Below, in pieces: positions 7,649-17,888 of a DNA stretch of 35,943 bases (position 1 is its first letter; every line of letters begins with the position of its first letter). Origin of the DNA: Planctomycetia bacterium TMED53. Lineage in GTDB: Bacteria > Planctomycetota > UBA8108 > UBA1146. The translations under genes and the position numbers were made by a program. Below the pieces are notes generated by a model. The model was not told the origin of the DNA. It made no database searches and saw nothing but the letters and a program-made list of their open reading frames with translations. Location: NCBI GenBank assembly GCA_002167285.1, contig NHDG01000055.1, positions 1 to 35,943 on the forward strand. The letters are read 5' to 3'.

Positions 7649-9079
7649 TTACTTCCCGGCTGAAACTAACGCTTCCCAGGCTGCTTCGACGTGCTCCCAG
7701 CGTGTTTGAGTTCCTCCGAAACAAAATCGAATGATTCTCTGATCTTCAACTGTCGTTGCGGTCACTGACACTCGCCCTGAATCATTGAGCTCTTTTGCGA
7801 TTTGGTCAGTTCGATCATTTCCATCTTTATGTGCAACGCAAACCAGATTCATCGTCCTCCGGTGGGTTACCTGCCAATCGGGGTGAGACTGCGCTTGATC
7901 TTCAAACCAGCTCGCCCACTGTAAGTGTTCGTCGATCAGAGATCTCAATCCCTCTGAACCATAGCTGCGCATCACGAACCACAACTTTAGAGCCCGGAAT
8001 CTTCTCCCCAATGGAATGTGCCAATCTCTGTAATCGATCACCTTCACCGATTCAGTGGCTTCATTGCGCAGATATTCAGGGAGCACACTAAGCGCTTTGA
8101 CGAGGACCTGCCGATCCTTGACCCAAAATGCATTGCAGTCAAAACCCACAAACATCCACTTGTGAGGGTTAAAAGTGAAGGAATCAGCTTCTTCAACTCC
8201 TTCGTGAATCCAGCGCATCTCGGGGACGATCGCCGCTGTACCAGCATGAGCAGAATCGACATGCAGCCAAACACCATGTTTGCGACACACCTTCGCGATT
8301 TCTGCAACAGGATCCACTGCGGTTGTAGCGGTCGTGCCTACCGTCGCCACGACCATCGTCGGCACCATTCCAGCGGCAAGGTCAGCTGTGATCTGGCTGT
8401 CGAGATCTGCCGGATCGATTTGCAGATCCGCATCGGTCGCCACCTGCCGAAACTGCTGACTTCCCAAACCTGCAATGCGCACTGCTTTCTCAATGGATGA
8501 ATGAGTCTGCCCAGAGGCGTAAACCGTCATCTTTGAAGAAACCCCGGATCGATCGACCTGAAATTCGGTCACCCTCTCCCTTGCCGCGATGAGTGCGCAG
8601 AGAGTCGAGCTGGAAGCAGTATCTTGGATAACTCCTCCACCTTCACCGCTGGAGTGAAAGACCTGGGGAAGTCCTAAAAGATCGAGCAACCAATCCATCA
8701 TTCGAGTCTCTACTTCAGTGCACGCAGGGCTCGTCTGCCAAAGCATCCCTTGGACAGCCAAGCCAGAGCTAAGAATATCTGCCGCCAGTGAAGGCCCGGA
8801 AGTATTTGAGTTAAAGAAGGCAAACCAGGAAGGATGCTGCCAATGGGTTAAACCTGGGAGCACGATTTGATCGAGGTCTGCAAGAATTGAATCGAAGTCT
8901 TCCCCACTCTCTGGTGGTGAAGCCGGGAGTTGATTGAAGATAGATCCGGGTTCTACATCCGAATAGACCTTCTTCGTCTCAACCTTCTTCAGATAATCGA
9001 CAACCCAATCAACGGCCTTGTAGGCGTTTTTGCGAACCTTTTCCGGGTCCCAGTGCAGATCTTCAGAAGCAGATGCCAT
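7649..9079 (-). CDS. Group II PLP-dependent amino-acid decarboxylase (aromatic type)
   Basis: 476 aa from the chosen ATG at 9079 (MASASEDLHWDPEKVRK), which matches the usual start of the family; an upstream in-frame start at 9196 would add 39 residues of non-family sequence. Cytoplasmic, fold type I PLP enzyme of the DOPA/tyrosine/tryptophan decarboxylase family. Visible: THWQHPSWFAFF substrate-side block, the stacking His in QTHSS (H193), HVDSAHAG with D275 that pairs with the PLP nitrogen, and the Schiff-base Lys in NPHKW (K307). The family usually has a Tyr or similar aromatic where HVDSAHAG shows His. Substrate cannot be fixed from sequence; an aromatic amino acid is the most likely. It stands alone, convergent with the M16-like gene and divergent from the ClpX-like gene. 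Confidence 0.9.
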   Translation of the reverse strand: MASASEDLHWDPEKVRKNAYKAVDWVVDYLKKVETKKVYSDVEPGSIFNQLPASPPESGEDFDSILADLDQIVLPGLTHWQHPSWFAFFNSNTSGPSLAADILSSGLAVQGMLWQTSPACTEVETRMMDWLLDLLGLPQVFHSSGEGGGVIQDTASSSTLCALIAARERVTEFQVDRSGVSSKMTVYASGQTHSSIEKAVRIAGLGSQQFRQVATDADLQIDPADLDSQITADLAAGMVPTMVVATVGTTATTAVDPVAEIAKVCRKHGVWLHVDSAHAGTAAIVPEMRWIHEGVEEADSFTFNPHKWMFVGFDCNAFWVKDRQVLVKALSVLPEYLRNEATESVKVIDYRDWHIPLGRRFRALKLWFVMRSYGSEGLRSLIDEHLQWASWFEDQAQSHPDWQVTHRRTMNLVCVAHKDGNDRTDQIAKELNDSGRVSVTATTVEDQRIIRFCFGGTQTRWEHVEAAWEALVSAGK

Positions 9080-9249
9080 TCCAGCCCCGATTCCTTTAAA
9101 GAGGTCCTTTGATTGAAAACCCGGCAAGGTTCTATCGCCATGAAGATTTGACGAATTTATCCACCTCATCGTTCTTGTCATGAACAATCGGTGCAAGGGA
9201 AGAAAGATTTGGCTAAACTGCCATGCGTGGCAGAAGGAGGAAGATCCAA

Positions 9250-10638
9250 ATGGCTGATCGAACTACATTCCCAGACCCGATGGAGATCTGGAACTATCTG
9301 GAGCAACAAGTCCGCGGCCAAGAGCACGCAAAGCGGGAGCTCTCGGTTGCAGTCTACAATCACTATCTGAATCACCATCTTTTCAGCGACACCAAACCTC
9401 AGGGGCAACACCTTCTTCTCGCTGGTCCAGAAGGTGTGGGAAAGACATATCTGGTACAGAAAACTGCTGAGTTTTTGGGAGTCCCATGGATCCAGGTTGA
9501 CGCCTCTTCGCTGGTTCAACCCGCACTCTCAGGGCAAGCCTTAGAGGGAATTACAGACGCCCTCCTTCACCGATCTGGTGGAGATCTCAATCTCGCCCAA
9601 CTCGGGATCGTATTGGTAGACCGACTAGACCATTGCCTACGAACGAGCACCTCTCCAGGCGATCCAGGCTTGGCAGTTCAGGAAGCTCTTATCACTCTCA
9701 TGGATGGGGTCATCTTGCGGCACAAAGAGGATCCGCAAAATCAGCTCGATACATCAGGGTTGCTTTTCATCTGCTGCGGAGCATTCCCATGGATTCAGGA
9801 TGCCGTTGAAGAGCGACTTGAAGAAGGCACTCGAATCGGATTTCAAATTGACGAACAACCGAGTGACTCGGTTCAAATGCGTGACTTGATTCAAAAGAGC
9901 GATCTCGTGACCCTTGGCCTGAGTGATGAACTGGCATCTCGATTCAATAAGGTGTCGCTACTGAGCCAGCTGACCTCTTCAGACTTCGTTCATCTGTTAA
10001 AAGATATGGATAATGGAATCCTCGGGCAGAAAAAACTCTTCTGGAAAGCCCATGGGATTGAACTCGCATTTACAGATGCCGCTCTTCAAGCCATCGCAGA
10101 GATTGCGACCCAAATGGGAGATGGCGCCCGCGCTTTAAATAGTCTCGTCGAAAAAGTGCTCGATCCGATCGATCATCGAATCGCTGAGCTCTCCAGAAAA
10201 GGTGTGTGCAGAATCGAGTTTGATCGTGAACATATCGAATCAGGTACCCTTCCTAAACTTGAAGAAGGTGGGGTCGATTCTCCCCTGGAAAATCTCCTAC
10301 AAAGTGTTTGGTCAGAGTTCCAATACGACGCCCAGGAAGAATCGAACGACATAATTCCCATCGAGCCTGCAATTATGGCGATGCCGATTTCCAATGTTAC
10401 AGCAGCCCTTGACCAGCTTGAGCTTTCCATGGGTCGACTCGCATTAACCTCAGATCAGGATAAAACCTGGAGGCAAATTCGTAGAGGGTACGGCGGCGAA
10501 GGCCAAAGAATCATTCTGCAGTTGCTGGCGAGAGCACAACAAGCGGGGGTTTCTCTTTCTTTCCTCTGTGAATCAATACAGCAGAGCGGGGGAGACCTGC
10601 TCACGGCACTGAAAAATATTGAAGGCTCCCAGCGCTGA
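9250..10638 (+). CDS. ClpX-like AAA+ protein with defective Walker B
   Basis: 462 aa from ATG 9250, chosen because AAGGAGG ends nine bases before it; an upstream ATG at 9223 lacks such a site. It aligns by pattern with the ClpX ATPase core: IWNYLEQQVRGQEHAKRELS, Walker A GPEGVGKT (59-66), GIVLVDRLDHC (116-128 region), a QEALITLMDG helix, LLFICCGAF (ClpX has ILFICGGAF) and sensor 2 GARALNSLVEKVL. Walker B reads VDR, so the catalytic Glu of ClpX's IDE is Arg. The N-terminal zinc-binding domain of ClpX is absent. From about 375 there is a helical C-terminal domain I do not recognise. Probably binds ATP but hydrolyses it poorly. It is not the cell's housekeeping ClpX. A strong hairpin follows the stop codon. 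Confidence 0.85.
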   Translation: MADRTTFPDPMEIWNYLEQQVRGQEHAKRELSVAVYNHYLNHHLFSDTKPQGQHLLLAGPEGVGKTYLVQKTAEFLGVPWIQVDASSLVQPALSGQALEGITDALLHRSGGDLNLAQLGIVLVDRLDHCLRTSTSPGDPGLAVQEALITLMDGVILRHKEDPQNQLDTSGLLFICCGAFPWIQDAVEERLEEGTRIGFQIDEQPSDSVQMRDLIQKSDLVTLGLSDELASRFNKVSLLSQLTSSDFVHLLKDMDNGILGQKKLFWKAHGIELAFTDAALQAIAEIATQMGDGARALNSLVEKVLDPIDHRIAELSRKGVCRIEFDREHIESGTLPKLEEGGVDSPLENLLQSVWSEFQYDAQEESNDIIPIEPAIMAMPISNVTAALDQLELSMGRLALTSDQDKTWRQIRRGYGGEGQRIILQLLARAQQAGVSLSFLCESIQQSGGDLLTALKNIEGSQR

Positions 10639-10662
10639 TCCCTCGATCCACTGAATGTAAAA

Positions 10663-10698
10663 AAATAGCCCACTCCCCAAAAAGGAAGTGGGCTATTT
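10663..10698. terminator. Bidirectional rho-independent terminator
   Basis: AAATAGCCCACT (10663-10674) pairs perfectly with AGTGGGCTATTT (10687-10698), a 12-bp stem with a 12-base loop. It has A-rich and T-rich flanks, so it can work in both directions between the convergent ClpX-like and reprolysin-like genes. Confidence 0.85.
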
Positions 10699-10714
10699 CA
10701 ATTATTGGACAACT

Positions 10715-13387
10715 CTACAAATTGCAGTCGAGACCATCCGCAGTCGGATCAACCCCTGGATCAGGATATGGCGGCGGCGGAGGAGCACCCGAAGAGAAGA
10801 GGAACTGCAAGATAGCAACCGCGTCAGCGATGTCGTTACTACCATCATCATTGGTATCGAGCGCGTCGAGACAGTTAGAAGTGATTCCTCCGAAGAGGAA
10901 GTTCAGGACAAAGACCGCATCTGCAACATTGATGCTCAAATCATTGTTTCCATCTCCGCGCGTGAAAAATGCTCCAGAAACATTAATGAAGCCACCTTCG
11001 AGTAATGGAGGAACTGCATTGCCACCTGGATCTACCAAAAGATTTTCCGCCGGCGGATTTGAACCGCCCACTCCATTCACGACAGAAAGTGCAACCTGGG
11101 CCCCGATGGAAACCGTGGGTTGAACAATATACCTCGCTGTTGCGAGAACCGTCTGATCCGAAGGCGGTACAGTATTTCCACCGGTGAAACTCAGAATCAC
11201 TCCCAAAGTCCACCACCCACCATTTGCAGTTAGATCATTATTGAAAGCGGGCTCAAAGAAATCCGCACCTACTGCAATACTGCTTTCATCTGTAATCGAG
11301 GAGACGATCACTTCGCTCGCATCGAAATCAACCGAGAGTGAGTATCCAGAGATCACCGTATCGTGATCAGCACTGACGGTAACCGGAATCTCTGCCCCCG
11401 GTGAACCATCCGCGCTGTCGTGGACGATAAACTCTTCTGTGTAAAGGAACCCGGGGTTGAGAATGTCACTTCCTGAAGCTTGGCTGGCAATCACTGCCAC
11501 GAATCCTGGATTAGAGGAAGGCGGCACATTACCAATCAACTGGGTCGGACTGACAAAATCTAAGTTGTTGATCAGCGCGTTTCCAAGGAGTACCTGAACG
11601 TCTGAAGTGAAGTTCTGGCCCGTAATCGTGACAAATGCCCCACCGGCAGTGGAGCCATCCGGAGGATTAATGCCGGTGATTAACGGCGGATCCAAAGTTG
11701 GAGGCGGCCCGTCGGTAACACTGACGTCATCGATATACCAGTTGTCATTCGATTCGTTCGTATTGGTGATAAACCTTAAACGGAAATTATTATGCCGCGC
11801 ATTGGGTGGCAGGTCGTATCCATGAACGGTGTAGGATCCGGGTGACCCACCCACAGAGACGATTCGATCCAACTCTGTCCAACTCAATCCAGCATTCAAA
11901 TATTCAACGATCAACTCTTCGCCAGATTCAACACCAGAGTGATTGGTGTAAAACTGAAGTGTAGGGTTGGTGCCCGCCAAAAGCAGTTCATTGGTGCGAA
12001 TCTCATCGTAATCATAAGTTCCACTACTGCCGCGGTTCAGCTGCAAGGAAGTGGGACCACTCGGCTCTCCGACTCCTTGGTTGCTGATAATTCCGCCCTC
12101 GTTGTAGATCCACTTATTTGTATCAACCGCGCCCGGTGGAAACTCATCAATAAATGGTAGAGCCAGTGCCGGTGGCTTGCTTGAGAGGCAGTTACGCGTG
12201 TTTCTGTATCCTGTGATTTGCCCGATCGGAACCCCTGTGAAAGTCAGTGGGTTAAGGCCATTACAGCCACTGAGCACTGAACACATAATTCGACAACTTG
12301 ACTGGCTGTCGCAATGACTGGAGGCCCAGTTATGCCCCAACTCATGTGTAGTGAGTGCCGTTCTGCGGCTAAAGATGGAACTAAACCTTGATTCAGACAA
12401 ACCATATGCGTTGTTTGTGCAAATATCTGCGAGGGCAGCAATCCCTATCGTGCCGCCATCGATGTTGATCCCCGTAAAGAAATGCGCCACATCCCTGGGA
12501 ACCTGAGCCTCTGGTGCTGAACTCCAAACATTATCAAAGGTGTTCAACAGTTGGCCAGCATTCGAAATAGTTCCGTATGGATCAGCACTTGTCGTTCTGA
12601 CGATGATGACTGAGATTTCGTATGTGATGAGAATTGCGACGTCTTCAAAAACAGCGCTGACAGCGTTCATCACATTTTCGATATCAGCCACGGTATTGTT
12701 GACGCTGCTGCCGTTTTCATTGAAAAATTCAAAATCGGCATCGATGCCAATCTCAGTCAAGAAATAGGTCGTGCCAAATGTTGGATTGGACGGCCCCGGA
12801 TTAACTCTGGCCGCAGCTCCAGCGGTGTTTGTTCCGCAGAGTTCTCCATTATCGATCACATCCCGATCATCGATGACGACATGCCAGTCAGCGCTGCCGT
12901 CATATCCCCCTTCTGCGGCAGGAATGATGGAATAGATTTCCTCTCCGGAACGAATCATTCCAGTAAATGTGATTCCATCAAAACTACCTACAACCTTGGA
13001 TCCCGGCAGTTGAAGAACCGAGCCTCTGCGTGTCAAAATTGGGGGCGCCGGGTGGGGTTGCAAACCGTTGCCATCATCCACCAGCACTTCAAAGCGATCA
13101 CTCCGAACCGAGTGTGGGTACAAACTGAGAGTCACCACACCATGCTCAGGAAGATCGACCTCAAAAATCAGCTCTCCATCAGAAAACTCTGCAAACTCAA
13201 GTTTTTGAGGATGCACCTGAGTTGCGCCCAATTCGGCTGCCAAATTCGTTGGATTCGGTCCGGAGTCGGCAATCGAAGATTGTGCATAGAGACCCCCGAT
13301 CCCACCGTGGAAGTTCACTATTAAAGCTAAGGCGACCAATAGTTGGACGAACCTAATCCGGCGGGATTTGTCGCTAATCTTGATCAC
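10715..13387 (-). CDS. Secreted reprolysin-like metalloprotease, cohesin- and dockerin-like modules
   Basis: 890 aa. GTG start, supported by AGAGGG eight bases upstream. Signal peptide with a hydrophobic core and cleavage near LYAQ (about residue 36). Pro-like region, then a metzincin catalytic domain with zinc motif HELGHNWASSH (348-358) and a Met-turn candidate (CRIMCS), as in M12B reprolysin-like peptidases. After it follow a jelly-roll-like segment (about 410-560), an IPT/TIG domain (about 565-650, PLITGINPPDGSTAGG), a cohesin-like beta domain (about 655-800) and a dockerin-like tail with two Ca-loops (RGDGNNDLSINVAD, DTNDDGSNDIAD) and a Pro-rich end. Predicted to act outside the cell or at its surface. 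It is unusual to see cohesin-like and dockerin-like parts in one chain. The terminator at 10663-10698 ends its transcript. Confidence 0.9.
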   Translation of the reverse strand: MIKISDKSRRIRFVQLLVALALIVNFHGGIGGLYAQSSIADSGPNPTNLAAELGATQVHPQKLEFAEFSDGELIFEVDLPEHGVVTLSLYPHSVRSDRFEVLVDDGNGLQPHPAPPILTRRGSVLQLPGSKVVGSFDGITFTGMIRSGEEIYSIIPAAEGGYDGSADWHVVIDDRDVIDNGELCGTNTAGAAARVNPGPSNPTFGTTYFLTEIGIDADFEFFNENGSSVNNTVADIENVMNAVSAVFEDVAILITYEISVIIVRTTSADPYGTISNAGQLLNTFDNVWSSAPEAQVPRDVAHFFTGINIDGGTIGIAALADICTNNAYGLSESRFSSIFSRRTALTTHELGHNWASSHCDSQSSCRIMCSVLSGCNGLNPLTFTGVPIGQITGYRNTRNCLSSKPPALALPFIDEFPPGAVDTNKWIYNEGGIISNQGVGEPSGPTSLQLNRGSSGTYDYDEIRTNELLLAGTNPTLQFYTNHSGVESGEELIVEYLNAGLSWTELDRIVSVGGSPGSYTVHGYDLPPNARHNNFRLRFITNTNESNDNWYIDDVSVTDGPPPTLDPPLITGINPPDGSTAGGAFVTITGQNFTSDVQVLLGNALINNLDFVSPTQLIGNVPPSSNPGFVAVIASQASGSDILNPGFLYTEEFIVHDSADGSPGAEIPVTVSADHDTVISGYSLSVDFDASEVIVSSITDESSIAVGADFFEPAFNNDLTANGGWWTLGVILSFTGGNTVPPSDQTVLATARYIVQPTVSIGAQVALSVVNGVGGSNPPAENLLVDPGGNAVPPLLEGGFINVSGAFFTRGDGNNDLSINVADAVFVLNFLFGGITSNCLDALDTNDDGSNDIADAVAILQFLFSSGAPPPPPYPDPGVDPTADGLDCNL

Positions 13388-14026
13388 TCTATCACCCTCT
13401 CATGAGCCCAAATCGACGATACGCGATATAAACACATCCCGTATCTTTCCTCAAAATACACACCCACTCCATTGCCAAAGCTGGCCTGCGGATAACCATT
13501 TCCTCATCTTCTTTGGATAGAACCAGTTACGATGCTATATCGCTTCTTAGGCATGCGCAAGTTTGACGAAGCCAAAGCAGGCACTAACGATGCGCACCAG
13601 GCCGCTCTATTTTGTGTCACTCCTACATAACCACTACTTTTTACAGGGTCTTATAGAGGTCTTTGAGAAGGCATGGTTTTGGTATCAACCCCTCCGCGCT
13701 GTCTGGAAATCCCCATCTAAACGGATCGATTTCACTTCCGCGACACATGAAAACCCTAATCCCGTTGGCGATTCTCACCAAATGCTTCTAGTGCTCTACG
13801 ATCATCTTTGGGGGCATATTCTAGTCCAGTGTCACCAGATTAATGCTCTACCAGGCTCGGAAAGCTGCCGTCATTAGGCAAGCAGGGAAGCACTCATTGC
13901 TAAAGCTGCGAATAGATCAATAAGCTCGCGATTCGCCTGTGACGATGGCCCGAAATATTAGTGTTCGAGCTGTCCCGTCCAATTCTCAGAACAGCTCGAT
14001 CACCGCTGCAGATCTTTGTTAACGAA
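13388..14026. other. Intergenic region between pntB and the metalloprotease gene
   Basis: About 640 bases without a convincing gene. It must hold the promoter of the metalloprotease (minus strand) and the 3' end of the pntAB transcript. One plus-strand ORF of 104 codons (13563-13877) has no family resemblance, no Shine-Dalgarno and odd composition, so I do not call it. I saw no tRNA, riboswitch or repeat array here apart from the inverted repeat at 13965-13999. Confidence 0.6.
13965..13999 (-). terminator. Possible stem-loop downstream of pntB
   Basis: TCGAGCTGT (13965-13973) and ACAGCTCGA (13991-13999) form a perfect 9-bp inverted repeat with a 17-base loop, 28 bases after the pntB stop. 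The minus-strand sequence beyond it is AT-rich but has no clean T-run, so it may be a weak terminator or an mRNA-end stabiliser. Confidence 0.35.
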
Positions 14027-15469
14027 CTACTGCCTCAGCCCCGTCAAAAGCTGATCGATGACCGCTTTTGCGTCGCCAAAGAGCATTCGAGTGTTTTCTT
14101 TAAAGAAGAGAGGGTTTTGGACACCCGCATAACCAGTTCCCATGCTTCTCTTCATCACGATGGTCGTCTCTGACTTCCAAACCTCTAACACCGGCATCCC
14201 TGCGATGGGACTTGCCGGATCTTCGAGAGCATCAGGGTTAACGATGTCATTCGCACCGATCACGAGGACGAGATCGGTCTCTGGGAAATCTTCGTTGATC
14301 TCTTCCATCTCGAGAACGATGTTGTAATCAACATTCGCTTCAGCCAACAAGACATTCATATGCCCGGGCAAACGCCCAGCAACGGGGTGAATCGCAAAGC
14401 GAACCTCTTTGCCTTTTTCACGTAAGAAGTCAACAACTTGGCTCAATGAGTGTTGGGCTTGGGCAACCGCCATGCCGTATCCGGGAACAATGATGATGCT
14501 CGATGCTTCCTGCATCGCTTCAACGGCCTCACCAACCTCAAAAGTTTGAACCTCACCCTGATCTTGAGACTTGGTGGATCCCCCACCGCCCCCATCGGTA
14601 CCGAAGCCGCCCAGAATGACGCTGATAAATGAGCGATTCATCGCACGACACATGATGTAACTGAGGATCGCTCCAGAAGAGCCCACCAGTGCACCTGTGA
14701 TAATTAGCAAATCGTTCTTGAGCATGAACCCTGCTGCAGCGGCTGCCCAACCGGAGTAACTGTTGAGCATCGAGACCACCACCGGCATATCCGCGCCACC
14801 GATGGCCGCCACCATGTGAAAGCCGATCACGCAAGCGATCAGAGTCATCCACAGCAAGGGTTCCCAATTGCTGTTCACATCAGAGGGAACAAAGTCGATA
14901 GCTAGCCAAACGCAAGCAGCCACCATCAGAATATTGATGAGGTGTCGGCCAGGAAGAGTCAGCGGCTTACCGGAAACACTGCCTCTCAATTTGAGGAATG
15001 CGAGCACAGATCCGGTAAAGGTGATGGCGCCGATGAAAACATCGAGGTAGATCTCAATATTGAGGACAAAAGATCCTTTTTCAGCTACATCGACGCTGGG
15101 GTTGCTGTACATGGAGAGTCCCACGAGCACTGCCGCAAGTCCGACAAAGCTGTGCAAAATCGCCACCAACTCGGGCATGGATGTCATGCCGACCCGCGCG
15201 GCCATGATGCCTCCGATGAGAGCACCAACACCGATCGCTGCGGCAAAGGCTGTTTTGGTATTCGAATCACTGAGCAAAGCCTCTGCATTAAGGCCTTCTG
15301 CATTTCCTGTGATCCACAAGGTGGTCGCACCAATCGCCAACAACATTCCGATGATGCCGTAGAGGTTTCCACGCTTGGCAGTCTTCTGGGCAGAGAGCCC
15401 ACCCAGACTGAGAATGAAGAGTACTCCGGCGACGAGGTAAGAGGCGATAATCGCTCCTGCTGGTATCAT
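14027..15469 (-). CDS. pntB: NAD(P) transhydrogenase subunit beta
   Basis: 480 aa (E. coli PntB is 462). Integral inner-membrane subunit of the proton-translocating transhydrogenase, which transfers hydride between NADH and NADP+ using the proton gradient and supplies NADPH. The first 300 or so residues are a set of hydrophobic helices (domain II); a Gly-rich linker ([13 protein letters not shown]) leads to the NADP(H)-binding domain III. This has [15 protein letters not shown], the [20 protein letters not shown] block, [14 protein letters not shown] and [18 protein letters not shown], all diagnostic. It lies 9 bases after pntA, and its Shine-Dalgarno (AGGGGG) overlaps the pntA stop, which suggests translational coupling. 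Confidence 0.97.
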   Translation of the reverse strand: MIPAGAIIASYLVAGVLFILSLGGLSAQKTAKRGNLYGIIGMLLAIGATTLWITGNAEGLNAEALLSDSNTKTAFAAAIGVGALIGGIMAARVGMTSMPELVAILHSFVGLAAVLVGLSMYSNPSVDVAEKGSFVLNIEIYLDVFIGAITFTGSVLAFLKLRGSVSGKPLTLPGRHLINILMVAACVWLAIDFVPSDVNSNWEPLLWMTLIACVIGFHMVAAIGGADMPVVVSMLNSYSGWAAAAAGFMLKNDLLIITGALVGSSGAILSYIMCRAMNRSFISVILGGFGTDGGGGGSTKSQDQGEVQTFEVGEAVEAMQEASSIIIVPGYGMAVAQAQHSLSQVVDFLREKGKEVRFAIHPVAGRLPGHMNVLLAEANVDYNIVLEMEEINEDFPETDLVLVIGANDIVNPDALEDPASPIAGMPVLEVWKSETTIVMKRSMGTGYAGVQNPLFFKENTRMLFGDAKAVIDQLLTGLRQ

Positions 15470-15478
15470 CTTGGCCCC

Positions 15479-17032
15479 CTAACCCTGGAACATTTTCAGC
15501 ATGCGCTGGGTAACGAGGAAGCCCCCGGCGATGTTAATGGTGGCAAACAAAACAGCGACAACCCCGAGAATTGTTGCAGGCTCATCCAGCGGACCACCCA
15601 ACTGGAGCATTCCGCCAACGATGATGATTCCACTGATGGCATTGGTCACACTCATCAGCGGAGTATGCAACGAAGCACTGACATTCCAGATCACCTGGTA
15701 GCCCACGAAACAGGAAAGCACAAAGACAGTGACCTGATGAAGGAAGCCTTCACTTCCGGTCCAGCCGACAGCGATCAGGGCGAGGCCGATTAACATCAGC
15801 ACCCATGGTCCCCGGTCTTTCTGTTCTTTTGGCTCTGCAGAAGCAACAGGTGCGGCCTCAGCCTTGGCCGGTTCCGGCTTTTTCAACTCTTCAGCCAATT
15901 TCTTGACCGGTGCGGGCCACTTCATTTCACCGTCGCGGAGTACCAGCGCACCACGGACGACTTCATCCTCTTCGTCGATACGGTATTCCTCAGCCTTGCC
16001 CATGTCGTCGAGGAGGTGGCAGATGTTGTTTCCGTAAAGATCGCTGGAGACATTGGCCATGCGGCTCGGAAGATCGGTGTAACCGACGATTTTGACGCCA
16101 TGGCTTTCCACCACTTCGTCAGCAACGGCACCGGCGGTGTTGCCACCCCTCTCCGCGGCCAGATCGACGATGACAGAACCCTGCTTCATGTTCTTGACCG
16201 CTTGCTCGGTGATCAACAGCGGAGCCGGCTTTCCGGGGATCAACGCCGTGGTGACGATGATGTCGATCTCTTTCGCCTGCTCTTCAAAGAGAGCGTGTTC
16301 GGCATCGATGAACGCCTGGCTCATTTCCTTGGCATATCCACCGGAGCCGGTTCCATCTTCTTCGATCTCCACCGTCAGGAAATCAGCGCCCATCGACTGG
16401 ACCTGTTCTTCCACCGCTGGGCGGGTGTCAAATGCACGAACGATCGCTCCAAGCCCGCGGGCAGCACCGATTGAAGCAAGCCCTGCCACCCCGGCGCCGA
16501 CCACCAGCACCTTGGCAGGTGGCACCTTGCCGGCGGCGGTCATCTGTCCAGTGAAGAAGCTGCCAAACTCATTCGCTGCCTCAAGCACTGCCCGGTAACC
16601 GGCGATGTTTGCCATCGAAGAAAGCGCATCCATCTTTTGCGCTCGACTGATTCGAGGGATGCAATCCATGGAGAGGACTGTGGCCTTACGTGCAGAGAGA
16701 CGATCGACCAGCTCTTTATTTTGACCTGGCCAGATGAAACTAATGAGCGTCCCACCTTCAGGAAGCAGCTCAGCTTCATGCACCTCGAGGTCAGCTCGCT
16801 CCATCGGCTCACGAACCTTGATGACCACATCCGACTGGCCCCATGCTGTTCGCGTATCACAGATGGATGCGCCGGCATCCTCGTAGGCTTGATCGGTGAA
16901 GCTGGCGGCAATTCCGGCCCCCGCTTCCACCTGCACATCAAAGCCCTGCTTGATAAGGCGCTGGACATTCTTGGGAGAAGCGGCCACTCGGCATTCACCG
17001 GGCCAGGCTTCTTTCACAACACCGATCTTCAT
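15479..17032 (-). CDS. pntA: NAD(P) transhydrogenase subunit alpha
   Basis: 517 aa (E. coli PntA is 510), so this is the fused alpha type with its own membrane helices, not the split PntAA/PntAB form. N-terminal alanine-dehydrogenase/PNT domain I that binds NAD(H): [17 protein letters not shown] at the start, [20 protein letters not shown] (130-149), the nucleotide fold [20 protein letters not shown] (from 179), and [20 protein letters not shown]. An Ala/Pro/Lys linker (about 385-405) leads to four hydrophobic helices. AAAGGA precedes the ATG by seven bases. First gene of the pntAB operon; 183 bases separate it from the divergent dockerin gene. Confidence 0.97.
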   Translation of the reverse strand: MKIGVVKEAWPGECRVAASPKNVQRLIKQGFDVQVEAGAGIAASFTDQAYEDAGASICDTRTAWGQSDVVIKVREPMERADLEVHEAELLPEGGTLISFIWPGQNKELVDRLSARKATVLSMDCIPRISRAQKMDALSSMANIAGYRAVLEAANEFGSFFTGQMTAAGKVPPAKVLVVGAGVAGLASIGAARGLGAIVRAFDTRPAVEEQVQSMGADFLTVEIEEDGTGSGGYAKEMSQAFIDAEHALFEEQAKEIDIIVTTALIPGKPAPLLITEQAVKNMKQGSVIVDLAAERGGNTAGAVADEVVESHGVKIVGYTDLPSRMANVSSDLYGNNICHLLDDMGKAEEYRIDEEDEVVRGALVLRDGEMKWPAPVKKLAEELKKPEPAKAEAAPVASAEPKEQKDRGPWVLMLIGLALIAVGWTGSEGFLHQVTVFVLSCFVGYQVIWNVSASLHTPLMSVTNAISGIIIVGGMLQLGGPLDEPATILGVVAVLFATINIAGGFLVTQRMLKMFQG

Positions 17033-17215
17033 GACCGATCCTTTCAGTGCAGATTCCTGCCTATGACCCTATGATCCCCGTTTTGTCTTTTCTTTGAAGT
17101 AATTCCACAGCATTCGCCAGAGCCAAGAAGGTTCCCCTATATACGCTGAATCGTTAAAATCAGAGGAGTAAGCTCGTTTCTTGGTCCGCCCGTCAGGAAA
17201 TAGACTGGAGAGACC

Positions 17216-17860
17216 GTGAATAACTACCAAACCTCTAGAACAGATAATCCTGTACTAAACCGGGTACCTCATGCAATGAGATTGAAAGCGGCACTCTGCA
17301 CCGGACTCTTGATCTGCATGCTTTCCGCCAACAGTCACGCCCAAACCGCATTCTCCGAATGTGGCACCTTTGATCTGGACCCACTTGGAACTTGTCTCGT
17401 CTTTTACCCTGACGATCCCTCCTGGGGCATGATCTCGGCAGACCTGGGCAACCTTCCGTTACCACTACCGGGAACCCCCGGTTTGTTGAGTGGCAACATC
17501 CTCCCATGTACCGGCATTTGCTTTCCAACTTGGTGTATCTCTGGGGCAACCTTCACGATCAATGCTTGTAATCCGCCAGCCCAACCGGAATTCATCCGTG
17601 GCGACTGTAATAATGACATGTCCTTCAACCTTGCAGATGTCATCTACCACCTCACTAGCCTCTTCGCTGCTGGCCCCCCCGCTCCCTGTCGCAGCGCGTG
17701 TGACATGGATGTCAACAATGCGGACAACATTGCTGACAGCATCATGATGCTCTCCATCTTGTTTCAAAATGGACCTCCGCCCCCAGCACCGTATCCCGAT
17801 TGCGGTCCAGCAGCCCCAGGCAACCTCACCCTCGATTGCCTGAACCCGATCTGCCCCTGA
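17216..17860 (+). CDS. Small secreted protein with dockerin-like tail
   Basis: 214 aa. The GTG start at 17216 has GGAG six bases upstream; an internal ATG (17273) lacks one. A signal peptide follows a polar 19-residue lead, with cleavage after NSHA (near residue 42). The mature part is a Cys-rich domain of about 95 residues (CGTF, GTCLVF, LPCTGICFPTWC, NACNPP) that I do not recognise. It ends with the dockerin-like tail: FIRGDCNNDMSFNLAD, DMDVNNADNIAD, then a Pro-rich PDCG end and a terminal CLNPICP. Cys pairs suggest disulfides and an extracytoplasmic home. The next gene starts 28 bases later and may be cotranscribed. Confidence 0.85.
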   Translation: MNNYQTSRTDNPVLNRVPHAMRLKAALCTGLLICMLSANSHAQTAFSECGTFDLDPLGTCLVFYPDDPSWGMISADLGNLPLPLPGTPGLLSGNILPCTGICFPTWCISGATFTINACNPPAQPEFIRGDCNNDMSFNLADVIYHLTSLFAAGPPAPCRSACDMDVNNADNIADSIMMLSILFQNGPPPPAPYPDCGPAAPGNLTLDCLNPICP

Positions 17861-17888
17861 TGCAAAACTTCACCAGAAAAAAACTATC

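Noticed and set aside
13563-13877. Plus-strand ORF of 104 codons in the pntB-metalloprotease gap
   Set aside because: No ribosome site, no recognisable motif, and composition unlike the neighbouring real genes.
14942-15793. Long plus-strand ORF (283 codons) opposite pntAB
   Set aside because: Its protein is rich in Asp, His, Gly and Ser with no fold pattern, and it lies antisense to two certain genes. It is a codon-bias shadow.
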